A DNA stretch of 64,000 bases from a virus. The stretch covers positions 41,334 to 105,333 of IMG/VR virus record IMGVR_UViG_3300018412_000013; one strand, 5' to 3'. A program made the translations under genes and the position numbers. Numbering within the stretch: the stretch's first letter is position 1; each line of letters begins with the position of its first letter. Positions 34,951-43,680 of this stretch are shown in pieces. Below the pieces are notes generated by a model that searched no databases, had not been told where the DNA came from, and saw only the letters and a program-made list of their open reading frames with translations.

Positions 34951-35367
34951 ATGACCATTTATGACATTGTCCCTGGACAGAAACTGAAGTTTTCAATCTA
35001 TGGACAGATTAACAGCGTGAAGAACTTCGAAGGAACAATTGCCGGGCTAGTACTCGGCAGCTATGTTCCACAAACCGAAGACCCTTCCATTAACCATGCT
35101 AACATTTACCCAACCTTACCGGACTCTCGTAAAGAAGCGTTCCAAGACCTTTATACTTCATACCAGTATGTTCAGCTAGTACGTGCGGATAACAGCATTG
35201 TATATATCGGACTACCATGGATTAATGATGCAACCATTGAGTCTTTAGAAAACGTTATTTGTGACATCCGCCTAACTAACTTTAAAGCTTCTCGTCGTGA
35301 CGAACTCGTTCTCAAGTTAGCACAGTGGAACTTTGATGTAGAAAAGATAACGGTATCGACCGAGTAA
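34951..35367 (+). CDS. Hypothetical beta-rich protein, 138 aa
   Basis: MTIYDIVPGQKLKFSIYGQ suggests a small beta barrel at the N-terminus (strand-turn pattern to about residue 45) followed by YQYVQLVRADNSIVYIGLPWI. Strong ribosome site AAGGAGAT. Not obviously of the cassette family. Unknown function. Confidence 0.65.
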   Translation: MTIYDIVPGQKLKFSIYGQINSVKNFEGTIAGLVLGSYVPQTEDPSINHANIYPTLPDSRKEAFQDLYTSYQYVQLVRADNSIVYIGLPWINDATIESLENVICDIRLTNFKASRRDELVLKLAQWNFDVEKITVSTE

Positions 35368-35476
35368 TTATTTTAAATGGGCTTGTCTTATAGCATAGGT
35401 AAAGGCGGGTCCAGTTCATGATCGCACATGAATGGCTTTACCAATTGGGTTTGGACAACAAAGTGTTGTTATTTTT

Positions 35477-35521
35477 CAGATACTCTAGGCTTCGTGCTTA
35501 GGGTATCTGTTTTTTTTTTTG
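35477..35521 (+). terminator. Strong terminator with 12-T tract
   Basis: CAGATACTCTAGGC pairs with GCTTAGGGTATCTG around TTCGT (one mismatch), followed by twelve T. The preceding 100 bases hold two small stems (TTCATG/CATGAA, CAACA/TGTTG) and no gene. Confidence 0.8.
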
Positions 35522-35568
35522 CTTTTTTACAAGACATGGGAATAGATTAGACCCAAAAGGAGATAACC

Positions 35569-37734
35569 ATGTCCGCCTTTGTAAAACCTTTAGATTACTA
35601 TAGCCGAGATTATGACATCATCGGTAACTATAAGCAGTCCATGTCACAGGTCATTCATCTGTGCACTGGCGCAACAGTAGAAGAAGCACGTTCATTTTTA
35701 GATGTCAAAATGGATAATGAGTGGAAACCTAAATCCCCTCAAATGAAAGCTCTGATGCGTGAACCCCGCGCTGACCGTGCTAAAAAGAAAATCGATTTTT
35801 TATCTTACATGGACTGGGTGTCAGCACAGAACCATATCTTAGCCCCAAACCTTATCTGTTACGCTAACCCTAACATTGAAGAATCTTTCCTTTCTGGCTT
35901 TATCTCCAACAACCTAGCAACTCGTTCTGCGGTTAAGAAGGAAGGTCAAGCAGCCGGTATGGCTGGGGATAAGGAACATGAGAAGTTTTGTGACCTATTA
36001 CAAGCTAACTATAAAATCCGAAACAACTCTATCAGTGGCGCACTATCGAGTCCGTTCAACCCATTGTACTACGCTTCGTCTCATACATCCTTAACCAGTG
36101 TGTGTCGTACGATTACGTCGTATGCCAATGCCTGCAATGAAAAGTTAATGGCCTCTAACCGCCATTACTATAGCCCTGAGGTTACAATAGAGAACATTGC
36201 CTATGTTACCTCCCATGCTGACCTAACTGCCGTGTCAATGGCAATGGATGCGTTTAACATTAGTCCGCCATCGGTTGACTTTGTGTTAAACCAAATCTTT
36301 GAATCTACCAGACTGTACTGGAATCAGGAATCGTCAGAAGCCATGATTGAAACCATGGTTCGCAATATGACGGATGTTGAACGCGCTGCCTTTAGCTTTA
36401 CAGGTGACCTACACGCGCTCCATCAGTCTAACGATACTGTGGTTCGTTTATTCTATGATAAACTTTCTACGCGCACTGCGCCGGTCATGGATAAGGCAGA
36501 GCAGGAAAAATGGCTAGGTGTCGCTGAAGATAATGAAATCGCTCTAGCGTCTTTATTGTGTTCAGACTTTATGAAAGGTAAAAAACCAAAAGACCTAGAC
36601 CCAGAAGGTTATGGGGTTTGGATTGGACACATCAAGAATGTACTGACGGTGCTGGATGAATATCAGCTCTTTATTGACGCATTCATCAGTACTCGTCTAA
36701 TGGTAGGGGCTATCCATAGTTTACCCACGATTGTACGTAAGGTCGTCGTAGGGTCAGACACAGACTCTTCTATCTTTAGTACGCAGAAGCAAGTGAAGTG
36801 GTATACTGGCGCGATAGACTTTAGTCATGCTGCCGTGCAAGCCGGAGCCATTACGTCGTATCTCGCTTCACAACACATTGTGCATACCTTAGCACTGCTG
36901 TCAGGGCAGATGGCTGTTAAGAAAGACTTACTATTTAAACTCTCTATGAAATCAGAGTTCTATAGTAAAGGATACTCGCAAACCGGGGTCACAAAGGTAT
37001 ACACTATGTCAATAGACGCTCAGGAAGGAAACGTTTTTGGTAAACCTAAACTTGAGGTGAAAGGTGTACTATTAAAGAGCTCTAAACTCCCAGGTCCTGT
37101 GCGTGATGAAATTGAGAAATTCATCTGGTACTGCATGGGTGCCCCTGGTGTAAAAGGAGGAATATCCCCACTGCAACCTGCTGCCATTTTAGCCAAGATA
37201 GAGCATCGCATTATGCATCACTTACGTAGTGGTAATACGACGTACTTTAAAACCGAACAGATTAAGACTACAGCTACTTATGCAGCAGAAGACAGTGCTG
37301 CGCAGGTGGTGTGTAAAGACATATGGAATGAACTGTTTGGGGCAGAGAAAGGGTATATCGAGCAACTGCCGGCGGATGCCTATAAGGTTAACGTTGATTT
37401 AAGCAAGATGGATAAGCTTATGGCATGGGGTGACATGTTAGGACAAGATAAGAAGAACAAACTTCGTGAGTTCTTACATCAGCGAGGTAAGTCGTCCATG
37501 ACACAGCTATTAGCCCCTACAGAGCTAATGGAAGGAGGCGTGATACCTAAAGAGTTGCTAATGGTAATGGATACGAGAAAGGTACTCTTTTCTCTGATGC
37601 AGCCATTTTATATTCTGAGTAACGCATTAAGCCTTAATATCGCTAACTCTAAGTTCACCCATTTCTGGAGTGATGACTTTACAGAAGAACAGGCAGATAA
37701 ACATTTGCCAGAAGGATACACCATAGAAATCTAG
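35569..37734 (+). CDS. Divergent family-B-like DNA polymerase, catalytic part
   Basis: 721 aa. Motif C appears as KVVVGSDTDSSIFST (residues about 391-404), the metal-binding DTD of family-B polymerases. Ahead of it lies a motif-B-like helix, FCDLLQANYKIRNNSISGALSSPFNPLYY (about 140-168), matching KxxxNSxYG in position. After it, KLEVKGVLLKSSKLPGPVRDEI resembles the thumb-proximal KG(V)xxxRSDxP. No 3'-5' exonuclease motifs and no clear motif A are seen, so this may be one half of a split polymerase with the rest elsewhere. A separate DEDD exonuclease is encoded at 41589. Own leader and terminator. Confidence 0.75.
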   Translation: MSAFVKPLDYYSRDYDIIGNYKQSMSQVIHLCTGATVEEARSFLDVKMDNEWKPKSPQMKALMREPRADRAKKKIDFLSYMDWVSAQNHILAPNLICYANPNIEESFLSGFISNNLATRSAVKKEGQAAGMAGDKEHEKFCDLLQANYKIRNNSISGALSSPFNPLYYASSHTSLTSVCRTITSYANACNEKLMASNRHYYSPEVTIENIAYVTSHADLTAVSMAMDAFNISPPSVDFVLNQIFESTRLYWNQESSEAMIETMVRNMTDVERAAFSFTGDLHALHQSNDTVVRLFYDKLSTRTAPVMDKAEQEKWLGVAEDNEIALASLLCSDFMKGKKPKDLDPEGYGVWIGHIKNVLTVLDEYQLFIDAFISTRLMVGAIHSLPTIVRKVVVGSDTDSSIFSTQKQVKWYTGAIDFSHAAVQAGAITSYLASQHIVHTLALLSGQMAVKKDLLFKLSMKSEFYSKGYSQTGVTKVYTMSIDAQEGNVFGKPKLEVKGVLLKSSKLPGPVRDEIEKFIWYCMGAPGVKGGISPLQPAAILAKIEHRIMHHLRSGNTTYFKTEQIKTTATYAAEDSAAQVVCKDIWNELFGAEKGYIEQLPADAYKVNVDLSKMDKLMAWGDMLGQDKKNKLREFLHQRGKSSMTQLLAPTELMEGGVIPKELLMVMDTRKVLFSLMQPFYILSNALSLNIANSKFTHFWSDDFTEEQADKHLPEGYTIEI

Positions 37735-37757
37735 TTAGTAAAATGTGTTTCAGTGCA

Positions 37758-37787
37758 AAGTAAAACCTATATTCCCATAGTGTATAT
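37758..37787 (+). promoter_or_regulatory. Candidate phage promoter
   Basis: GTAAAACCTATATTCCCATA followed by GTGTATATG; one of the recurring motifs. A hairpin lies between it and the gene at 37872. Confidence 0.6.
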
Positions 37788-37809
37788 GAGTAAATAAAAC
37801 AATGACTCT

Positions 37810-37858
37810 GTGTCCCTTAAGCCTTCGCTTAAGGGACACTCGGTCTTTTTTCTTTTTT
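37810..37858 (+). terminator. Leader hairpin with U-tract
   Basis: GTGTCCCTTAAGC pairs with GCTTAAGGGACAC around CTTC, followed by TCTTTTTTCTTTTTTA and then the ribosome site AGGGAG. It stands between promoter and start codon, so it may attenuate the 94-aa gene. Confidence 0.75.
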
Positions 37859-37871
37859 AGGGAGTATAAAA

Positions 37872-38156
37872 ATGCGCATTTCAAATATGGAAATCAATGA
37901 AGACTTTACCGTTCAATGTATTAAAGGCAGTCTGGTTGCAGTTATTACCATTGGCCTATTTAAAACCAGTGATATTAAAACTGAACGAGTCGTGGTTCAG
38001 TTACAGCGTAAGGGTAAGTTAGACACTATCTACGATGCTGTAACTCGTAAAGCCTTAGCTATCTCTTTACGTGATAAAGGCATTAAGTCAGCTACTGATG
38101 TAGAAGCTTACTTATATGAAGAGATGTTAAAGCGATACGCGATATTCGAAGCATAA
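37872..38156 (+). CDS. Hypothetical protein, 94 aa
   Basis: MRISNMEINEDFTVQCIKGS; N-terminal strands (LVAVITIGLF) then a basic middle and a helical C-terminus. Expressed from its own promoter-hairpin leader and followed by a bidirectional terminator: a monocistronic unit. Unknown function. Confidence 0.65.
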   Translation: MRISNMEINEDFTVQCIKGSLVAVITIGLFKTSDIKTERVVVQLQRKGKLDTIYDAVTRKALAISLRDKGIKSATDVEAYLYEEMLKRYAIFEA

Positions 38157-38195
38157 ATAGAGAGGAGGGCAAACCCGTCCTCTCTATTTTTTTTT
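38157..38195. terminator. Bidirectional terminator
   Basis: ATAGAGAGGA pairs with TCCTCTCTAT around GGGCAAACCCG, followed by nine T in the plus direction. Converging genes meet here. Confidence 0.75.
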
Positions 38196-39276
38196 AGTTA
38201 AACGAGAAAGCAACGTCTGTATAGCCTAAGGTGATTAAGTCCACAATATCTCGGTTAGGGGCTTTTTCAATCACGCGTTGCGACCTTAATACACGGTCGT
38301 ATTTGCGCCATAGGTTTTCCTGTGTAGTCTGCTCTGGGTTATTAGGAGTAAACTTAAGGCATACCTGAATAGAAGGGATAATCGCCGCAAACTGAACCCA
38401 GTGATTCTGTGGACTAATGTCAGTGGCCAATTCAGGTAGCCCTATACCCATGTCCGGATACACAAACGAAGGTACATGGGATAGTATTTTCTCCCATGTA
38501 GCAGAACGGTTGGATACGTCCTCTAGAAGCCCATAAAGGGTTTCGAGTAACTCACTGGTGCGGTTAGGAATAGCGAGATGAGTAGGAAAGCTCCCACTAT
38601 CCATCTCCCATGCCCCCTTACCTATTACTAGGCTGCGCATCATGATGGCGTCCATCTGTGACCACATCATAGATGGGTATACGTATTGTCCGATAAAGTG
38701 CTCAATCCGACGCTGATATTCTACAGGCAGCTTTTGGTTTTCCAGATGCCAACCTAAATACATGTAGGCGAGTAGTCCTATGTCGATGCTTACGACACAG
38801 TAGTTAATGTCTCCCTCATCAATGAGGTCTGGGCGAACATATGACCCTTTAACGCCCGCTCGGTCGATTACGCGTAGAGGTTGGAGGGTTTTCCATGGAG
38901 CTTGACTAAATACACGGTGGCGGTTTTTCACCACGGTCTCTGCGACTAGTATTGTCTGTGTGCGCTCTCCGTAAAAGAGGCCACTGAATGCTTCACCCGA
39001 ATTCTGCGATGTGGTAATGCCAACACTAAAAGCAAGCTCTTCAATGTTCTCATTAACCTTATTATACAGCCCTAAGGAATCGGTTGTCAATAGCCCTTGT
39101 AGTCGATAGCATAGACGTACAATAGGACTGGACATGTCAATCGGCACATACTTGTTGTTATAGTAGTTAATTGCCGTTGCTATGTTTTTGGCTTGAAGTT
39201 TTACCAAGCGGTCAAGCCCTGCCTCTATTGTGAGTCCACGAGACAGGCCAGTAAATGTTTTAAAAAGGGGTAACAT
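38194..39276 (-). CDS. Hypothetical protein, possibly virion, 360 aa
   Basis: Minus-strand soluble protein (MLPLFKTFTGLSRGLTIEAG). Mixed alpha/beta, several aromatic-rich strands (YCVVSIDIGLLAYMYLGWH). No enzyme motif recognised. It is monocistronic, as the other minus-strand genes that look structural. The upstream divergent gap holds the chimallin promoter on the other strand. Confidence 0.6.
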   Translation of the reverse strand: MLPLFKTFTGLSRGLTIEAGLDRLVKLQAKNIATAINYYNNKYVPIDMSSPIVRLCYRLQGLLTTDSLGLYNKVNENIEELAFSVGITTSQNSGEAFSGLFYGERTQTILVAETVVKNRHRVFSQAPWKTLQPLRVIDRAGVKGSYVRPDLIDEGDINYCVVSIDIGLLAYMYLGWHLENQKLPVEYQRRIEHFIGQYVYPSMMWSQMDAIMMRSLVIGKGAWEMDSGSFPTHLAIPNRTSELLETLYGLLEDVSNRSATWEKILSHVPSFVYPDMGIGLPELATDISPQNHWVQFAAIIPSIQVCLKFTPNNPEQTTQENLWRKYDRVLRSQRVIEKAPNRDIVDLITLGYTDVAFSFN

Positions 39277-39449
39277 GACATGGCCTCTAGTAATAAAAAA
39301 TATGGATGTCCTATAGGATGTGGACGATGCACTTTGGTGTTATCGCCCAGTGCAAAAATGCTATTAGAGGAATAAGTAACTATACTTTGCCTAATAGTAT
39401 GTTAGAGTTTATCCTTGATTGGGTAAACCTAACAGGTAGACTGTCCACT

Positions 39450-39495
39450 TTTCTGTTTTTCAAGAAAACGTGACACCTATATTCCCCATATGCTT
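39450..39495 (+). promoter_or_regulatory. Candidate chimallin promoter, extended type
   Basis: CTGTTTTTCAAGAAAACGTG then ACACCTATATTCCCCATATG. The first 30 bases are almost identical to 3671-3700. This is the extended form of the recurring motif and stands about 100 bases upstream of the chimallin start. The rest of the 39277-39589 gap shows no gene. Confidence 0.65.
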
Positions 39496-39527
39496 TAACA
39501 TCATTAAAACAATTGATGTTAGCGGAA

Positions 39528-39556
39528 ATAAGCCATACACGGCTTTTTCTTTTATT
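39528..39556 (+). terminator. Leader hairpin with U-tract before chimallin
   Basis: AAGCC pairs with GGCTT around ATACAC, followed by TTTTCTTTTATTT. A second small stem (ACATCATT/AATTGATGT) lies at 39498-39521. Both are inside the presumed leader. Confidence 0.5.
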
Positions 39557-39589
39557 TAAATTATCATATCTCACCAGAGGATATTTACT

Positions 39590-41467
39590 ATGTTCGATCC
39601 AAATGAAAACAAAGCACCTAAAGCAACTAAAGTTCCAGCAGGCGACAATACTCAAGCAACATCGCAATCAAGCGACTTTTTCTCTGACTATCTAGCCGGT
39701 GCTTCTGACGTAGCATCACGTTCTTCTGAAATCGTAGTTAAGGCAGTTGAGTTCCTAAACAAACGTTCTGAAGACGCTAAGCGTCTAAACGCTGACCGTG
39801 TAGGTCTACGTTTCACTCACATCGATGACGAAACAGCGCTAGGTCTACCTGTTATCATCGCTTACAACACTAAAGGTCCGGTTAACGGTTTCTTCACTAT
39901 CATCGTTGAAGAAGGCGCATACGACGGTAAGTTAAAAGGTCGTGAAGTACATGTACTGAACGAACAGATTGTTATCGACCAATCGACTTCTGATTATTGG
40001 GATGGTATCTTAGTTACAACTATCGCTAAGCATCTGAAGCAGCTTACTCAAAAAGACTATGCGCACAATAGCTACATGGTTGCACGCGAGTGCATGGACT
40101 TGTCTAACGAGAAGTACCTAGGTGCACTATACGCGACATCAGAGCGTAACCTAATGTCTCTGTCTGTAGTTAATGTCCCAACAATCGAAAACTTGAACCA
40201 ACACGGTCTGTCATTGGAAATAAGCCATGACGTATCACCTGGTGCAACAGTTGAAGATTTAGAAGGTAACCCTGTTTACTGTGACGTTGAATCAACCGTA
40301 AGTCTAGGTGTGCCACGTGACCGCAACAACAAAAACCGTTCACACAATGCCCGTGAGCGTCGTGCTACTCTTGTAAACGTACGTAGTTACCTAGACTTCG
40401 TGTTCCAACCAGCAAGTCAAGTCGCTACGTTACCTGGCACTCAAGAAATGATTCGCCCAGCATACCACCCAGTATTGATTCAAGCAGACAGCTCAGGTAT
40501 CGATGCTCAAACTGGTAAAGCATTTGAATCACGTGAAACTGCACTGTTCGCATTGCTAGCAATGGCAGAGCTGGCGGCTAACCGTAACTACATCAACATT
40601 CTGCGTCGTAACCACGGCGGTAAACCAGAAATTGGTGTATTAGGCTACCGTTGGGAAGGTCGCTACGGTGTACAAGACTGGGTACCGGCCGAAGTAGAAA
40701 TCGATAAAGGTATCGCTACTGGCATGAACTCAGGTCGTCAAACACTGGATGCTTACCTAAAACGTAACGTACACGACACTATTACAGTAGCAGTCGACGT
40801 ACTACGCGGTGGTCGTAACGCATGGATCTATGAACCATACGTACAGTCAGTGCTAGCGAACAACCCAAATGACCGTCTAGAAGCGAACACCAATATTGTT
40901 CGTATGATTGACGCGTTCACTAAAGGTCACTTCTCTGCACTATGGCCAGAAAACAAACCTATCTTCCAAGAGTCTGTTGTTGCAGTACACTCAGCAACTT
41001 ACTTAGACAAAGATGGTCACGTACATGACGTACGTGAATGTGGTACGCTACAGCTACACCAACTTTACAAAGAGCAAACTGATGCACGCATGGCTGAGTT
41101 TGAAAAATCAATGGCACCGGGTGGTTCTAACGGTGATGTTGGTCTAGTCAACATTCACAATCGTCGTCAAGTACTAAAACAAGTACTAGGTGCAGAAATC
41201 AATGGTATGATTGAACGTCTGTTCTACATGCCTGACTTCTTCCCTGTGTTCTTAGAAGCGTGTGGTCGCGCTGGTCTTCGTGTTAGCTCTGAAGGTCTAC
41301 ACGACACAACTGTAGCTGGTAACATGGGCGTGGATAACTTCCACGCTGGTCAAATGCCTACAATGACAGGTATTTACCAAACCTCTACAGGTGGTTATGC
41401 AAACGGCCAAGGTCAATACATCGGTGGCAACTACAGCTACGGTGCATATGGTGCCTACAACGGTTAA
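39590..41467 (+). CDS. chmA: Chimallin (ChmA), nuclear shell protein
   Basis: 625 aa; known chimallins are about 600-630 aa. It assembles the protein lattice enclosing phage DNA. Seen: disordered polar N-terminus (MFDPNENKAPKATKVPAGDN), a folded core with VGLRFTHIDDETALGLPVIIAYNTKGPVNGF, and a flexible Gly/Tyr/Asn-rich C-terminal tail (NGQGQYIGGNYSYGAYGAYNG) matching the tails that tie protomers together. Codon use is strongly biased (GGT, CGT, CTA, GTA), as expected of the most abundant early protein. Context is phiKZ-like: the nvRNAP beta' gene follows shortly. Identification is by family knowledge, not a search. Confidence 0.85.
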   Translation: MFDPNENKAPKATKVPAGDNTQATSQSSDFFSDYLAGASDVASRSSEIVVKAVEFLNKRSEDAKRLNADRVGLRFTHIDDETALGLPVIIAYNTKGPVNGFFTIIVEEGAYDGKLKGREVHVLNEQIVIDQSTSDYWDGILVTTIAKHLKQLTQKDYAHNSYMVARECMDLSNEKYLGALYATSERNLMSLSVVNVPTIENLNQHGLSLEISHDVSPGATVEDLEGNPVYCDVESTVSLGVPRDRNNKNRSHNARERRATLVNVRSYLDFVFQPASQVATLPGTQEMIRPAYHPVLIQADSSGIDAQTGKAFESRETALFALLAMAELAANRNYINILRRNHGGKPEIGVLGYRWEGRYGVQDWVPAEVEIDKGIATGMNSGRQTLDAYLKRNVHDTITVAVDVLRGGRNAWIYEPYVQSVLANNPNDRLEANTNIVRMIDAFTKGHFSALWPENKPIFQESVVAVHSATYLDKDGHVHDVRECGTLQLHQLYKEQTDARMAEFEKSMAPGGSNGDVGLVNIHNRRQVLKQVLGAEINGMIERLFYMPDFFPVFLEACGRAGLRVSSEGLHDTTVAGNMGVDNFHAGQMPTMTGIYQTSTGGYANGQGQYIGGNYSYGAYGAYNG

Positions 41468-41496
41468 TTTGTAGTATTAAACCTACGTAAGAAATA

Positions 41497-41552
41497 AGCT
41501 GAAGGCTGCGGTGAAAGCCGTGGTCTTCAGCTTTCTTATCTTTTTTCTTTTT
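41497..41552 (+). terminator. Terminator after chimallin
   Basis: AGCTGAAGGC...GTCTTCAGCT with an inner GGC/GCC stem, followed by TTCTTATCTTTTTTCTTTTT. Confidence 0.75.
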
Positions 41553-41588
41553 CTGTATAAAGCACTACTACTAACAAGGATAGCACGA

Positions 41589-42338
41589 ATGCCAAAAATC
41601 TTTTATCTCTCTACTGACACGGAAACCTTAGGGTTTAATGGACCGGTACGATTGCCAGATGGCACTATAGTCCAAGGTTGTGCATATTACCCTATCGTAC
41701 AGATTGCAGGTAAGTTATTAGACGGACATTTAAACGAACTAGCCCACTTTAATTATTTCATTCAACCTACCGCAGCACAAATGGCACGTGCCCTACCTGA
41801 AACTGTAGAATTTCATATTAAAAATGGTTTTGACAAAGCATGGGACTCGGCCGAGCGCTTAAGTATCGAAGATGCACAGGTGGCTATCTACCAGTTCCTA
41901 GTCAGTCATCTGTCTATTCACTGCCCTGAGTACATTAAAGAAGGGAAACTTCCTGAATACAAATACGATAACCCTGCAGTTATTATACTGCATGGTAAGT
42001 CTGTTAATTTCGATCGTACCTTTTTAAACTGCCAGTTACCTGAAATCGGTATGATACTAGGGCATCAAACCGCGGATGTCTCCGCTATCCGTACGTTAAT
42101 GTACCCAGTAAAGCATTTACCTAACCGACTCTCTAAGACAACGTCTACCCATGATGCACTCGATGACGTCAATGCAGCGATTGCTGACCATAAGGCCATC
42201 TTAGATTTCTTAAACCTCGTCCCTGTACCCAAAGGCAAGTATCACTATTTAGAAGATGTCACTAACGTAGTATCTGAACAAAACAAAACCTATATTGCTA
42301 AAGTGATAACCTTCCTAAAAACCCACCTCTTTAAATAA
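41589..42338 (+). CDS. DEDD-family 3'-5' exonuclease
   Basis: 249 aa from ATG 41589 (ribosome site AAGGAT); the longer in-frame start at 41511 lies in the terminator hairpin and is rejected. Exo I LSTDTETLGF (Asp10, Glu12), Exo II HGKSVNFDRTFL, Exo III HDALDDVNAAIADHK with the DEDDh His-Asp spacing. Fold is DnaQ / oligoribonuclease-like. May proofread for the polymerase that lacks an exonuclease domain, or degrade RNA or host DNA. Sits between chimallin and RNA polymerase. Confidence 0.85.
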   Translation: MPKIFYLSTDTETLGFNGPVRLPDGTIVQGCAYYPIVQIAGKLLDGHLNELAHFNYFIQPTAAQMARALPETVEFHIKNGFDKAWDSAERLSIEDAQVAIYQFLVSHLSIHCPEYIKEGKLPEYKYDNPAVIILHGKSVNFDRTFLNCQLPEIGMILGHQTADVSAIRTLMYPVKHLPNRLSKTTSTHDALDDVNAAIADHKAILDFLNLVPVPKGKYHYLEDVTNVVSEQNKTYIAKVITFLKTHLFK

Positions 42339-42348
42339 GGAGTTTTAC

Positions 42349-43680
42349 ATGATAGGTGCCCGTGTCTTTAACTTCGTTAACTTAGACAATGTTATCCAGC
42401 GGATGGATAAACCTCCCATTATCATTAACCAGCTTGCGCTCGATACGGAAGAAGACAGAAAACTCTTAGAGTCTTTAACCGTAACACGCTATGAAGCTAC
42501 TGACGTGTTTTCTACTGTCCCTATGTGTTCCTGCCGCCGCACTAAGGTCGCTGAAGCCTTAGGGACTATCTGTGAGCACTGTGGTACAGAAGTCGTGTCT
42601 CACCACAACCAAGCCATGGAATCCGAACTGTGGATATCCGTCCCAGACGGGATTGAGTATTTCCTTTCTCCTCTGCCATGGATATTCTTAAATCAACGCC
42701 TCTCTGCTCGAGGCTTTAACGGCTTACAATGGGCCATGGATTCTAAAATCCCAGACCCAGAAGAGTCTAACAAGAAAGCCTCTTCTATTGTTAACCGCTT
42801 TAAACAAGCGGGTTTTGTTCGTGGGTTATCTCACCTCAAAGACCAATTCGACACTATAGTCGATGTTGCTATTAGAGAAACCCAATCGGCTCAAAAGCGA
42901 GTTGAGTTACTAAACTTCATTGACTACTACAAGGATGCCCTGTTTGTCAAACACATCCCTATTCCGTCTAAGGTCGCGTTTACCATAGAGAATACCGCCT
43001 ATGGTAACTATTTCGACCGTACAATGACTTCCGCAATAGAAGCCATCTTCTCAGCAGCAGGTACGTCCTCTATGCGTAACATCAAACGCTTAGAGTCACG
43101 CTTTACCTCTATCTTAGTTAACCTAACGGCTTACTATGAAGACGTGGTTACCAATAACCTGTCATCTAAGTCAGGATGGCTGCGCCGAGTAAACTACGGC
43201 ACTCGTATGAACTATTCCTTCCGGAATATCATTACGTCCTACCATGGTCTACATGAGGTCGATACGATATTGGTTCCGTACCATCAGCTATTAACGGTGT
43301 TAGAACCTTTAGTCGTGGCTCACCTCATCCGTGAGTATAACCATACCCACAGTCAGGCTCAAGCCTATGTAATCCAACACGCTACCGATAAAGACCCACT
43401 GTTGTGGGAAATATTGGAAATGTTCATTGACGAAACGCCACCTGTGCCTGTATCGGAAACAGCGCACGTAGTGACGCTAGATAAGGGAGGAAGACCGGTA
43501 CTCACGGATTTACCGTGTACACTTACTACACGTAAGGTTAGAACCGGTGGAGGTATACGCTGTGCCCTTACGCGCTATCCCTCATTATCCCGTTCTAGCA
43601 CGCAGGGCGTTAGGATAGTTGGATTAAGTGACTGCGAGATAAGGATTTCAGTCCTTGCTCTACGTGGTCCAAACGCCGAC
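42349..43680 (+). CDS. RNA polymerase beta' N-terminal half, exon 1
   Basis: Non-virion RNA polymerase subunit (phiKZ gp55 position, next to the chimallin gene). Exon 1 codes 444 residues: the zinc site CSC...CEHC (about Cys60, 62, 75, 78), the clamp region, and RYPSLSRSSTQGVRI matching bacterial RAPTLHRLGIQAF. It ends at NAD (43672-43680), the first half of the catalytic NADFDGD. The reading frame runs on into the intron only to 43707. The missing FDGD lies in exon 2. Splice site is placed by protein homology and may shift by a few bases. Confidence 0.85.

Noticed and set aside
41511-41588. Upstream extension of the DEDD exonuclease
   Set aside because: The extra 26 residues are the translation of the chimallin terminator and its U-tract; ATG 41589 has the ribosome site.
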